Positions 24,198 through 36,831 of a stretch of 64,000 nucleotides of DNA are shown one piece after another. Source of the DNA: Sipunculus nudus (Eukaryota > Annelida > Sipuncula > Golfingiida > Sipunculidae); contig CM049317.1 of NCBI GenBank assembly GCA_026874595.1, positions 46,524,401 to 46,588,400 of the forward strand, in the 5' to 3' direction. Below the pieces are notes generated by a model that was given only the letters and a program-made list of their open reading frames with translations, ran no database searches and had not been told where the DNA came from. The stretch's first letter is position 1. Every line of letters starts with the position of its first letter. A program made the position numbers and the translations under genes.

Positions 24198-26955
24198 GTG
24201 ACCCGTGGGTCATGACGCTCAGCCGACTGACATGTTGATAATATGTCCTTGCACAGGAAACTAATTAAGATAATATAGATGGCATCATCATTCATGCATA
24301 TTAGCTTAAGTTCATCTAGACCCATTAGCACACCAAATTTGATGACAATCCAATTAGCCTTTCCTGACGACCCTGGCAATTTGTGTGTATTTTTCATTAC
24401 TTCTCGGATGCTCAAACATACCCCAAAACTCTGAGAATATAGGCCACAGTGACGCAATTTCAGGTTTTGAGGGGACAACTTTTGAGGAACTCTCAGGATG
24501 CCAAGTAAGAAAATTCTGGGTCCAATGGTTATGATTTGTGCCCTACTTTGGTATCAAATTTTCAAATAATCTGGGGTGTGCTTATAAGCCTCATTGCTGA
24601 TAGAATATGGGTAACGGAGACCTGATTTCATATTTCCAAGGAGACTTTTTATGGACCTCCCTGGATTTTAAGTTAGGAGATTCTAGGTCCAATGGTTATA
24701 ATTTGTGCCTGCTTTGGTATCAAATTTTCAATTATTCTAAGGATGCTTGAAAGCCCCATAGCTCAGAGAATATGGGTAACAGAGACCTAATTTCAGGTTT
24801 CCGAGAACTTTTTCATTGACCTCCCTGTTCTGTTAACAGACGACCGTATCTTTTAGAAGGTCTCAAAAAAGAGAGAAAATGCATAAAAATTGCAAAAAAA
24901 AATCCAGGTGGCGCCACCAGTCTGCAAGAACTATTGAAACACGCCATGATGAATATGCATGCAAAGAATCATGGCATTCAATGCACAATTTGTTGAGATA
25001 CTAGAGCTTTTGTATCAAATGTTAAGTTATTCTTGGGGGTCTACTGAGCCCCATAGCTCAGAGGATATGGGTAACAGAGACCTAATTTCAGGTATCCACC
25101 ACAGAGATATTTTATTGACCTTCCAGCATGTCAAGATAGAAGATTCTAGGTCCAAAGGTTACCATCTGTGCCTTGTTAACAGATGACTGCATCTTTAAGG
25201 TCTCAAAAATAGAGAAAAAAAGAATCATAAAACTTGAATCGACAAAATACAAGTGGTGCCACCAGTCAGCAGGAACTTATGAAACACTCCATGATGAATA
25301 TGCATGCAATAAAGTCATGGTGATCAATGCATTAGTTGTTCAGATACTTGAGCTTTTGTATCAAATTTTCCATTATTCTGGGGGGTACTTCAGAGCCCCA
25401 TAGCTCGAAGAATATGGGTAACAGAGACCTTATTCCAGTTTCCAAAGAGACTTTTCATGGACCTCCCTGCATGTCAAGATAAAAAGATTCTAGGTCCAGT
25501 GGTTACAATTTGTGCCCTGTTAACAAAAGGCCCCATCTTTTAAGGTCTAAAAATTGAGTAAAAAATTGTGAAAAAAAATCGTCTGCAAAACATGAATCAC
25601 TCCATGACCAATATCCATGCAATAAAGTCATTGTGATCAATGCATTAGTTGTTCAGATACTTGAGCTTTTGTATCAAATTTTCCATTATTCTGGGGGGGG
25701 GGGTACATCAGAGCCCGATAGCTCGAAGAATATGGGTAACAGAGACCTTATTCCAGGTTTCTAAAGAGACTTTAAATTGGCCTCCCTGTATGTCAAGATA
25801 GAAGATTCTAGGTCCAGTTGTTATGATTTGTGCCCTGTAAATAGAAGACCACATCTGTTAAGGTCTCAAAAATAGAGTAAAAAATTGTAAAAAATCGAAA
25901 AAAAATACAGGTGGAGCCACCTGTCTGCAAAAACTGATGAATCACTCCATGATCAATATCCATGCAAAGAATCATGGTGATCAATACAGTTCAGACACTT
26001 AAGCTTTTGTAAAAAAATTTCCATTATTCTGGGGGGGGGGGGGGGTTCGGAGCCCCATAGCTAAAAAAATATTGGCAAGGCCAAACAAAATAAAAGGTAT
26101 GGTTCTCAGGCACCGCCCGCATCAATTTTAACCCCCCGCATCAAACATTTTTATTTTGGTTTTAATCCTACAAGAAGATAAAATAATACCATACAAAAAA
26201 AAGGTAAAAAATAAAATACCGCCCCCGCATTGATTTCTGACAAAAGTGTCTGAGAACCATACCTTTTTATTTTATTGGCCTAACAGAGACCTTATTCCAG
26301 GTTTCCAAGGAGATTTTCCATGGACCTCTCTGGATGTAAAGTTGGAAGATTCCAGGTCCTATGGTTATATTTTGTGCCCTGTTAACGGACAGACGACCGG
26401 ACGATCGAATGGACGACGAACAAAGAGTGATTATTAAAGCTCAGAAGACTTAGAGTCCTAATTTCAGGTTTCCACAGAGACTTTCATGGGCCTCCCTGCA
26501 TGTCAAGAGAGAAGATTATAGGTCCAGATTTGTGCTCTGTTAACAGATGACGCATCTTAAAAGGTTTGAAAAATAGAGACAAAAATTCGTAAAATTCGAA
26601 AAAAAATACAGGTGGCGCCAGTGATGAAACATTCCATGATCAATATCCATGCAAAGAATCATGGTGATCAATGCATTAGTTGTTCAGATATTTGAGCTTT
26701 TGTATCAAATTTTCCATTATTCTGGGGGGTACTTCGGAGCCCCATAGCTCGAGGAATATCGGTAACAGAGACCTAATTCCAGGTTTTCAAGGAGAATTTT
26801 CATGGACCTCCATGGATGTCAAGTCGAAGATTCCAGGTCCATCGGTTACGATTTGTGCCCTATTAACGGACAGACGGCCGGATGGCCGGACGGCCAGACG
26901 ACCGGAGGGACAAAGGGCCCCGGGGTGATCGCTATAGCTCAGATGACTTACATGA
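24198..26955 (+). mobile_element. Family-B HINE-like element with expanded tandem core
   Basis: The 5' palindrome (GTGACCCGTGGGTCATGACG) opens it. The core has at least six monomers of roughly 320-350 bp, with ATGGGTAACRGAGACCT near 24607, 24772, 25067, 25412, 25734, 26278 (disrupted by a MITE) and 26759. The GACGGCCGGACGG tail and first half of the 3' hairpin (AGCTCAGATGACT) close it; the second hairpin arm is missing. The frequent MGNRDLISG-like open frames are by-products of the monomer, not genes. Confidence 0.72.
26079..26280. mobile_element. 202-bp MITE, PIF/Harbinger-type, inside a family-B monomer
   Basis: The ends GGCCAAACAAAATAAAAGG and the complement of the right end, GGCCAATAAAATAAAAAGG, extend inward as GTATGGTTCTCAG on both sides. 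The interrupted monomer normally reads ATATGGGTAACAGAG; here CAA flanks left and TAA right, consistent with a 3-bp duplication. Confidence 0.8.
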
Positions 26956-28185
26956 CCACCATGCTAACTTCGACACCATCTGAGGAGAGATGGGCCTCAA
27001 GGGAATCCATAAGCTGGAATTGCTCCTTTCGTCACACCTAGTGCCTAGCAATAACACCGAAAGGCATCTTGACGACCTCACAAAGTCCCTGTGAGAAGGA
27101 TGCAGAAGATGGGAGTCGTTGTTACATAACTGTTCTCTCTATCAGAGACTTTGAAAGTGTCGACTGAAACAGAGAGACCTGGTCAGCCTCTGAGCTTTTA
27201 TTGAAAATCCGATGGAATGCTACCTCTTGCAGACCTAGAGGCTGCGGGAACTGTATATCGCATTCTTCCTTTATGTAAAAGTCTGCGACCACAGTGCTCA
27301 TCAAATCATACTAGGACGGCGCCCTTGTCATTGACAACCCATCTCGCCTAAAATCAACAGGATAATAATAAGGGGCGCCTGTTGAAACCAAAGGAGGAAG
27401 CTGCTTGATCACGGGCCCTCCGGGCTTCATACACGGGCAGGTCTATGATTAACTGTATTAATCGAGTCATGTCGGCACACCACGTCACAAGGAACACCGC
27501 GACAAATATAATAAAACCTGGAACATATCAGTGATCAAACACCAGTTTCGTAGGAAACTCAACCGCAGGGCCTAGACAATAGGCTGTTTTGACTCCTAGC
27601 GACCGGTTGACGTCAATGAGGAGAAGAGGGCAACATCTTGTTGTGTTATGAGGGCATACATGGATATCTCGTCACGCTCATCATCACCGTAAACGACTTG
27701 CTTCAACCATTTGACATCCTCGACTTTACTTTAGTGTCCGTAATCAACAATATACTTCACGAGCACCTGCTTTGTACTATTGCATCATATAGTACCTGGG
27801 GTTCCACTAGTCTCGACCAAGACTGAATTGACTAGGCTAATGTAATTCAAAGTCAGGTCCCATGACAATGGTTCCACTGACCAGGGAACTCTAGATTGAC
27901 TGATCAGGAGAGCATGTCAATTGTTGTGGACAGGGAAGTGGTCCCAAAAGGAAAAGTATTACTCCCCGTCCAGATGAACGACATGCCCAAAGTGGTGTCT
28001 GAAGGGAAACGAATTTGCGCCAACGAATTTGCTTGCGTGATCAAGCTTCCCACATGCCACAAACCCAATGTAAGGATTCTTTCTGGATCTGGGAAGGCCT
28101 CCAGGATCATATATAATAGGTTCAGCGCCATTAAACCGACTTGGCTCTAACCCCTTATGTACCAAACCATAGGGACAAACTGTTA
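26956..28185. pseudogene. GC-richer block with decayed protein-like fragments, unidentified
   Basis: Base composition is clearly less AT-rich than its neighbours, and the block shares no repeat with the window. On the minus strand 27122-27304 gives an open stretch containing ECDIQFPQPLGLQEVAFHR, preceded after one stop by GAPYYYPVDFRRDGLS in the same frame (about 27320-27400). On the plus strand 27896-28150 is open. None resembles a family I can name. It could be a decayed retroelement or viral-type insert; the direction of coding is uncertain. Confidence 0.35.
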
Positions 28186-28494
28186 TCGTTAACTAGGGAC
28201 CCAGGGGCCTCGACGCTCAGCTGAATTTGTCAATAAGGATGTTTTTCAAGAAATTTTTCAGAGAGACGGTCCTGTGACCATAAACAATTACCTTGAGACC
28301 AAAAAATCTGAGAACTTATTATCCTTGAACTTGCAGCATTAAGATTGTTGTAACAATCTTTTAAAACAAGGCCTAAAAACCTTATGGGAACCTGTGCAAT
28401 GGGATATACATCATGTATAATTATTCCATGCTGGACTTTTACTTTTCAAGTACATGTGTGACATGTATATGTCAGAGTTGGGTCCAAAAGTAAT

Positions 28495-28620
28495 TGTAAT
28501 TGAAGTAATTGTATTGTACTTGTAATCGATTACTTTTTTAAATCCTGAAAAGTAATTGTACTTGTAATCGATTACTTTTAAAAGTAATTGTTTGAACAAT
28601 TACTTTTTAATTACTTTCAA
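28495..28620. repeat. AGTAATCGATTACT palindromic tandem motif
   Basis: Two tandem copies of AGTAATTGTACTTGTAATCG followed by ATTACTTTT, plus half-copies; ATCGAT-centred palindromes typical of MITE termini. Confidence 0.7.
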
Positions 28621-31600
28621 GTTCTGTGTAAAATGTGAGAGTAATATACAATTACAGCATTCAAAGTGATGGTATTATTAAAGATAAAAAATAATCTTTT
28701 ATAGTTTCAAAGTACACAAAGCACAATGCTCATTTTACTATAGAACTATTACTTTACATGCCCTGCTAGGTGGCCAGATAATGCAGGTATGGTTTGTTGT
28801 CGGCCAGTTATCACTGGTCTACAACCGACTGTCAGGACACAAGTTTGCCAGCTGTTAGATACCAGGGATCTAGTGTATGTACTATATGTACAATACAAGG
28901 ACTGAACATTTTGAACCCGATTGCCTGCAACAATTACAAAAACATCATTGCTGAAATATGTCATGGATGCACATAGCACAAAAATGATTGTAAGTGGCAC
29001 CACCAATCTTGTGTATGAGAAAGCCATCAAAGATGTATGGAGAAGAAAAAATCAGGCAGATACTTCAAACCTCTGTTAGGCTATGTGCACTGATGCATGA
29101 AACAACCAGAAAACCAGTAGTTGACAAGTGACAACATGTTTCCGCTGAAGTCAAGAGTGGTTCGGGTGAAGTGACAGATGGATTGAGTGGTATGTCACAC
29201 CATTGCTGAATGTAGTCAACTAAAACTCTGAGAAAAGGGTATGAATTTATTTAACAAAAACACCTGCCGCCACATGTCTGGTTTACGTGACACCTTTCCA
29301 AGATGGATAAGAATGTCAAATTTCAGACCAATACCTAGACCCACTCCTGAAATATGAGCAATTTTTACCCAAAGCACAGGCACGGATGAACACCATGGAA
29401 AAAGGAAAGCAGACGACGCCACCAGTCTTAGGTACAAGATGGAGGAGTCAAAGATCTATGGATATCCACACTAGCAGGCAAATACTGCGAATCACTCCTG
29501 AGAAAAGAGCATTAATTTATTTTATGCAAACGGAAAGGTAAGTGGTGCCGCCTGTCTGGTGTACTCGACAACATTCCAAGATGGATGAACATGCTAAATT
29601 TCAGACCAGTACCTTCATCCACTCCTGAGATACGAGCAATTTTCACCCAAAGCATATCTACGATTGGACGCCACGGGAAAACAATTGCAGATGGCCCCAC
29701 CATTCTTTGGTACAAGATAGAGGAGTCCAAGATCTATGGATATGCAAATTTTCATGCCAATACTGCGAATTGAAACTAAACTGAACTTAAGACCCCCTGA
29801 CAGTTTCCAGGGCTAAAGGCATTCATGAGGTGTCCACATGCAGCCTTGAGGGGCATGGCACCCATGAGGGCATCACATGCAGCCTTGAAGAAAAGGGAGC
29901 TGAACTGACCTTATGACCCCTAGCAAACTCAGTGAACACTCACTGAACTCTTGACCTGTACCTGGCTGCACTGAGTGAACTCTTGGCCTATACCTGGTTG
30001 CACTGGGAGAACTCTTGGCCTATATCTGGCACAGCTGGCAGTCTGCCAAAGCTATAAATAGACCCAGACTGACTTTTGGCCTGTTGCCAAATCTCAAACA
30101 TTTGGCAGTCTGCCAAGCTTTATATAGATACAGACACAATCTTGGTCTGTCGGTAAATCTGTTTATACATACTGAAAGACTTTGCCTGCAGATATTGGCC
30201 TGATTTTTGGTGTGTTGGCAGATTTTGACCAGTTACAGATAGAGTTCGCGTTTCGTACCAGTTGACCTATTTTTTACCGTTTTACGGCTCCTGAACATAG
30301 AAAATTTCATGATGAATATACATTTTCATGACAAATACACATGTACGGACTTTTTTTCGCATGCCTGCAGATACGGGCCAGAATTTTGGTGTGTGGGCAG
30401 ATAATGACCAGTTACAGATCGAGTTCTTGTTTTATCCCAGTTGACCTACTTTTGACCATTTGACTGCTCCGGAACATAGAAAGTTTCATGAAAAATAGAA
30501 ATTTTCATAACAAATGCGTATGTACGTACTTTTTTTCCCGCATTGCCTGCAGATACCGCCCTGATTTTTTATGTTTGGGGAGATAATGACCAGTTACAGA
30601 TCGAGTTCGCGTTTTGTCCCGGTTGACCTACTTTTGATTGTTTTACGGCTCCTAAACATAGAAAATTTCATGAAAAATATAAATTTTCAAGACAAATGTT
30701 TATGTACAGCCGTTTTTAGCCCTCAGCTCATAGGCTGATGGGCTATTGTTGTCACCCAAGCTGTCTGTCCGGGGTCCGTCCGTCCCGCGTCTGTTAACTT
30801 TTACCTAGTGAGCGGGATATCTCTAAAAGGATTCACCGTTGGAATTTTATTTCATCAGTGAAGATGTATATCGATAAAATCTCGGTCAAGTTCGAAGATG
30901 GGTGACCTTGACCCATTTTTCTACTTTTTAGAGCTGATTATAGAAAAACACTCAGAAGCTTATATCTCAGGAACCATTGTGTGGATTTTCACAAAACTTA
31001 CTATGATCATTGGGACTGATGGTCTGTACGTGCTGCACAATTTTGGTGGCACCACCTACAATTTCTGATTTTAAATGAATTTTTATCGGATTTTTCAATT
31101 CTGGCCTTTTGTGCAGGATATCTCCAAAGGTATTCAACACAGGAACTTCATTTCTTCAGTGCCGTTGCATGATATTTACAAAATCTTGGTCAAGTTCAAA
31201 GATAGGTGATCTTGACCTACTTTTCAAGGTTACAGAGCTTAGTATAGAAAAAACTTAGGAGCTTATTTCTCAGGAAGCATTTGGTGGAGTGTTGTGAAAC
31301 ATGGTACATACCAGGGGTGTATCCAGGATTTGTTATGGGTGGGTCGTGATCATATTATTTTGGACCTTTTCGAAGGGCATGTGTAGGATTTTGGCCAAAG
31401 TGCGGAGGTGGAGCTCGCATGTAAATGCGAGAAGTACCAGAAAGTGGGTATGATGGATCGGTTCTGTTCATGAGTAGTAATATAAAGAATGCAGGATCTG
31501 ATGTATGATTCTGATGTTCCATACATTTTTCCATTGAAGCTTTGTAAAATGGCTGTAAAATGACGTTTTGAAACCAAATTAAAAAAAAGAAATTTGATCA

Positions 31601-32244
31601 TTTATACCTGAAAACCAACTGAAGGTCAGGGAATAGCCAGGGAAAACTCAGGGAATTTTGTCAGAGTTAGCTGCTGGAAACCATGTTAATTACATCGATA
31701 CATGCCTTGTATATTACTTATTTATTCATGAAAATTTTTAAGGTAGCCCAATTGGCATTTAATGTAAATGTTATCCATGCGGCCACCCCCGTAGGTTTAA
31801 AAGTCGAAAGATCAATAAATAATAACATCTTTTGTTGCTTGTAGCTCAAAGATTAACATTATAAACATGTAATATCAGTATACGCGTTGGTTAAAACTTA
31901 CATATCACTTCAATCGTATATGCACAACATTATTTTATTGGACTGATTTTCTTTTAGTAAAATAAGTTAATAGAGACAAGGTTTGCCAACTACCCGCAGA
32001 TTTTGTTGATGACTTACTAATGTGTTGTCATGTTATTCTTTGGAAGGAAAATAACTTTTTTACATTTCATTTGAGGATAATTTAGCATTAAACAGATAAA
32101 AAAAATCGTTAGCCAAATCATAAAGTCAAACGTTTCAGTTAAAAATGGAGATTAATAGCTCTGTTAATAGTGATTGAAGAAGAGTCCAGCTCACTGAACA
32201 AGTCTGCTAACTAAACTGGTGTGATGGTAGTCTGATTTTAGAGG

Positions 32245-32246
<2 letters not shown>

Positions 32247-32324
<78 letters not shown>
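32247..32324. repeat. (TA)n(GA)n compound microsatellite
   Basis: About 40 bp of TA directly joined to about 38 bp of GA. Confidence 0.95.
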
Positions 32325-32328
<4 letters not shown>

Positions 32329-33420
32329 AAAATGAAATTTATATTTAGGCCATACTGCTTGTCCGATTGCGCTTGTTAAGATATATTTTTGGTTTATGTA
32401 TACATTCTGTGTTTAAGTGTTTGCAGATTGTTCTATCTTTTATATTGTCTTGAGCGGTTGCCTTTGGGTGGCGTTTCTGGGTACGTTTAGTTCTGATGTT
32501 TTCGTTAACCTACCAACTCATGTTAATACTGATTTCCCGCTTTAAGACTGGCTTACAATCGACTGACTTACTGGCTTACCGCGATGTGTTCCAGTAGGCT
32601 GTTCCGATGTATTCCCGATGCCAAGCCGATGTAACAGCGATATGTTCCTGAGTGACCCCGACACTGAACATTTTTGAAAATGTTAAAAAATATCCAGATG
32701 TCACCCCGATATGCCCCGATGTTTCCAAGCTGATGTTACTCCATGCCAAGTCGATTTCATAATGGGGGCGACATCAGCAATGACCAGCTTGTATATAACT
32801 GCGTATAAGTAATATGCAATGTCTTGCAATAACCACGCTCGATTTAATATGACATTGACATGGGAAAAGACTTGCTACGGCTCGTACCTGAGCTGGTTAG
32901 GCTGTGGACTAATGTTCAGCTGATTCGCCGCTCCATTGTCTATTTTTTTGTGGCAGATGAGGCTTGTTTCTTATTTGTTTTCTTGCTTTGATTTGTTAAA
33001 AAGAAATCTTAAAGGTAGTGAAAAATGACTACTTTTGTGTAGATTACATGCATCATACATTTAACTGAATCGAATTTTGTATTTGTCCTGATAAGTATGC
33101 ACATTTCCCAACGGATACAATCAGTGCCCTGCCTGATTGTTCTAAATCATGCATGTCTTCGGCCTGTAGGTCGCTGAATATAGATCACCATGACTTAATT
33201 TCAGGTTTCCAAGGAGATTTGCCTAGAAATTCCCTGTGTAGCGTTTGAAGATTCTAAACCTAACATATACGGTTTCAGCTCATATATGACATTCAGGGCG
33301 CTCAAATCATATTTTCGTCCCAAAGGTCGCAGTATGTTAAACCAGGTAAAAAACTTACCTTCTCAGAGTTTGTGTGAAGAAGTCTAAAATTTTGTTTTTG
33401 GATATTCTAATTTTCTCAAT

Positions 33421-34260
33421 TGTTACAGGTGTCTCTATTATTGTGCGCTGTTGACATTCTGATTCGTATAAGGCAGGCCCTGGTTTATTGTGCGTAGGAG
33501 TGTTGCATGTGTCTATTAGGCAGGCATAGTCTGTTGCAATGGGAGACGCGCGACCCGGCCGGCCCGCATGTAGGGTCTGAAGTGTAGAAACACAGCGTTC
33601 TTTGTTCTAGATGGTTCAAGTCTGTTCCTGTAAGTGGTGTGTATTGTTCTTTGGGATTTTCCATTTCTAGTACTTTCGGATAAAAAGTTATAAATAAGGG
33701 GCTGTGTTTAGAGCCGGGAGAGAAGGAGAGAGAAATATTCCAGCGGACATGGAAGAGTGTGAGTCAGTGTGTGGACCTTTCGGATAATCGGATATAGATA
33801 TTCTTCGAACTTTGTAACAGATTTTATTTAGTCTTCAGTTTGCCTTTGGGACTATTACCAGAACTTCACTTTTGGATTACAACGGATTGATTTCGGGATT
33901 GAATTGGACTATTATTCTCTGAGAAGATTTACGTGAACTGTTCATCTGGATTATAAGTTCTTAAGGACTTGTTGAGCTGTGACAGTGGTGGTATCCAGAA
34001 AAGCCTAGGATCCGGACACTCTGGTACTGTACATTTTTTTGTTTTACTGTGTAATTGTATTGATTTAGTGTATTTTAATGTCAGGATTGTTTTAAGCATA
34101 AATTATAATTATTTGTTAACAAAAAACCAATGACTTCTTTATTCATTCCCCTTGACATTTCAAGCTGCCTAGTGTTACAGAATCTGATTTTTATTTATCT
34201 CCGTAACAAAACTTATGCTCGTCACGACTACGTGATCTGTTGTTATTAGGTTCCGTAACA
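33421..34260 (+). mobile_element. Solo LTR of an LTR retrotransposon
   Basis: Starts TGTTACAGG and ends CCGTAACA, the short inverted TG...CA termini of LTRs, flanked by CAAT on both sides (33417-33420, 34261-34264), a 4-bp target duplication. A TATA box (TATAAATA, 33689-33696) lies about one third in, followed by a purine-rich GGAGAGAAGGAGAGAG stretch. At 840 bp with no adjoining primer-binding site or gag-pol, it is a recombined solo LTR; probably Ty3/gypsy-type, not provable from the LTR alone. Confidence 0.78.
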
Positions 34261-34877
34261 CAATCAATATATATATACAGGCTGTACACAGGCGCCAAAA
34301 CCAGGTAAGCTACTTGTGACCAATAGTTTTCCAAAGATGTTCTCATCCTGTTCTGCATTGTGTTCAACAGTTGTGCATGAAAAGTGGCTTAAACTTTTGA
34401 TCAAGAAGACAAAAGCAAGCTAGCCTAGGTCACAGGTCCAATGTTGTTGTTGTTAAAAATACAAAGCCTCAGTTTCTCCTTGTTTTGCCTATGCATATAG
34501 AGTTAGAACTACTTTGCCTCAGGGGTGAGAATCATTGACGATGGGTCAGGTCCGGATCCGGGAGGGTGGGGATTCCTGGATCCGCGCCTGTTGGTTATGT
34601 ACGTGTCTATTCGATCAAATTTTTAAGATTCATTTAAAATCAGTGATGTTTAAGTATAGAAAGGATACATTTTATTAAGTTTTCTGGAGATCACATTTTG
34701 ACGTTCTGAATGTGACTTAAGTTGGATAAACCACGGCGAAATTCAACACCACACACTGACATTACCTGAACCAATCACAGAACCGGTATATAATGTCTAA
34801 CCATCAGGACTGTCTTGCCCCATGCAAAACACGACATGACCTATGCGTGGGCAGCAACTTCCAATGTAGCCGCCGAC

Positions 34878-34914
34878 GGCGACGCAACAGGTTTCAGGTT
34901 TCTGTTGCGTCGCC
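34878..34914. repeat. Perfect GC-rich hairpin
   Basis: GGCGACGCAACAG, an 11-nt loop, then CTGTTGCGTCGCC: 13-bp perfect arms. The sequence that follows (GGGCTAACTGGGGTTATAGC) recurs in inverted orientation near 49400-49460 with one change, so this belongs to a dispersed repeat. Confidence 0.75.
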
Positions 34915-36831
34915 GGCCCACCAAAGGGCTAACTGGGGTTATAGCACGATACGATCTGTTACTCTTAGAAAGAAAATTAAATAAGAATATTTCCTATGGT
35001 TTTAGCAAACCAATGTTCACATAATGTTGTATGTCGAAAGGCCTGTAATAAAAAATACCCATTCTGGAAAGCATGAAGCACCTGTAATATCAGCAACTGA
35101 TAGTATTTGTCCAGAGAGAATTGAAGCATTAACAGCCCCGTAGACATCTTGCATTTGGTGGCAGTCCTGTATAAGGCTTTAGGCCTGTGTACTATTATGT
35201 TCATATTTTAACTTCCTTGGTGCAAAATAGGGCTGAGAACAGAACAGTAATGTTTTCCAGTAGTCAAATATACAATACACATAGATGTACTGAACATTAA
35301 TCAATGGATATATGTTAAATCTCACAGTTGTGTATGGAGTGTTATAATCACAGTTAACTGCAGGTGCAATCTATGGACTCCACAATGCGTCAGTCACTGA
35401 AAAAGGAAATTGAGGAGTTCATTCTTATGGGCTACTTCCAATGAGGCTTTTGTTTGTCCAACATAGCTAGAGAGTGTCATCCTATACTAGTACTTAATTG
35501 TAACAGTTTTAACTAGGGCCTGCGCCTTACAAATACAACTTGATGAGTTTATTTTACAAAAGGTCTAGGCACGCCCTGACAATGTACGAAATTGGATGGC
35601 CCTAAAAATTTGTTGAACCGATTTTAAGGGGGGGGGGGCTGTTGCGCCAGTTTCCACAATTAGTGCCACCAGCCTGAAGCGGATGGCTCAGTTTAAGAAT
35701 TGCTGGATTTGGGATAGATTTACAACATGCAATATGCAAGGTCTTTGGACTCATTGCTGGTACCTGATCAATGCTTTTTCATTTATGTCATTGTGAAAAA
35801 GCCCTTGGAAAAGATGTCATTGGAAAAAATTTGGACCTTTTGAAAATTTTGGGGGGGTCGTACGACCCTCACGACCCCCCCTTGCATACACCCATGCATA
35901 CCTCTCCAATTTAAATTTATTACTGATTATCAGCTTTTGCTAATATTTTAGTTTCGCAATGCAATGCTTACAGATCTAGATACTGGCCTAATGTTTGGTA
36001 TGTGGGCGCATAATGACCACTTACAGATAAGAGTTCGTGTTTCGTCCCAGTTGACCTATTTTTGACCATATGACAGATCCTGAACATAGAAAATTTTATG
36101 AAAGACAGAATTTTTTTATGAAAAATGCACATGTATGGACTTTTTTTTACAATGCCTGCAAATACTGGTCTGATTTTTGGTGTGTTTCTTGATAATGACC
36201 CGTTACAGATCGAGTTTGCATTTTGCCCTTATTGACCTACTTATGACTATACGACACCTCCTGAACTTTTTTTTAAATAAGCAAATGTTTCTAATTTGCC
36301 CAAGGCAGGGGCATCCGTGTCGTTCCGACACATCTAGTTAAAGATCTTTTCAGCCAGAGCATGTTCAAATTTCCAAATATGACCGAGATATCTCTCTGAC
36401 AGAAGCACATTATTTCTACTTTCTTGTCCAATTGTAGCTTCACAATCTGTGATATAAGGAATTAGGACGGTTGCCTTCCAAGTAGCAATGTGAATTTTCA
36501 TGATCAATGTTCTATCGTATGCATATTTTATTGTTTCCCTGTGATAATTAAGGATCCCATGCACACATCCATCGTCCGCCTCACTGATAAGGACAAGACT
36601 GTTATTTTAAAAAATCAGTTTTAAGCTTCAATCAAGCACATGCATGTATAATAAGAGCTCGGTGAGCTGTGGCATGTCTTTCATTACACTGCAGATATTT
36701 GCATCAATCTTGCATAATTGTTAAACCCACATATTTAAGCATTTTCAAGATTACACTGCCCTAGTTCCATTTAACCAATATTTATAAACACAACCGAGTT
36801 TCCACAAAATTGTTCATACATCACGAAATTC

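Larger units (their letters stand above)
31312..35893. mobile_element. 4.6-kb DNA transposon-like insertion (hAT-like ends)
   Basis: It interrupts HINE A between GGTACATAC and CTCTCC, which are contiguous in the 7216-8243 copy. The ends are CAGGGGTGTATCC and the complement GGGTGTATGC, followed inward on both sides by GGGTCGTGA and GGACC/GGTCC-containing matches. CATAC is duplicated at the junctions; a decayed 8-bp duplication (GTACATAC/ATGCATAC) is also possible. No transposase ORF was recognised in the interior. Confidence 0.7.
30718..35951 (+). mobile_element. HINE family A, copy 2, split by a 4.6-kb insertion
   Basis: Begins with the same AGCCCTCAGC hairpin as 7216 and shares the GAGCGGGATATCTCTAAAAGG / TCAAGTTCGAAGATGGGTGACC monomers (about two, 303-bp spacing). 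It ends ATCAGCttttGCTAATATTTTAG, a decayed version of the CTAG terminus. Joining the outer flanks (…CGTTTTT and TTTCGC…) restores a family-F unit exactly, proving insertion into a T tract without duplication. Confidence 0.8.
28186..36337 (+). mobile_element. Helitron-like element (family F), interrupted by nested insertions
   Basis: The 3' terminus is clear: hairpin GTGTCG-ttc-CGACAC, two bases, then CTAG (36334-36337) and T outside. The proposed 5' end near 28186-28212 (AGGGACCCAGG, then GACGCTCAGCTGAA) resembles the 5' block of family B. Its body includes tandem segments with CCAGTTACAGATCGAGTTCG and GTTGACCTACTTTTGACC (30190-30715, 35955-36290), and tandem CTGCACTGAGTGAACTC units near 29930-30020. 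It is split at 30717/35952 by a HINE. The body before 30190 is shared with 42990-44035. The 5' end is inferred. Confidence 0.6.

Noticed and set aside
24959-26928. Repeated MGNRDLI-containing open frames (also 13408-13602, 47306-47551)
   Set aside because: Same tandem monomer each time; frames break at random between copies, so they are repeat by-products.
34793-34984. Cys- and Arg-rich 63-codon frame
   Set aside because: Covers the GC-rich hairpin of a dispersed repeat; composition explains it.
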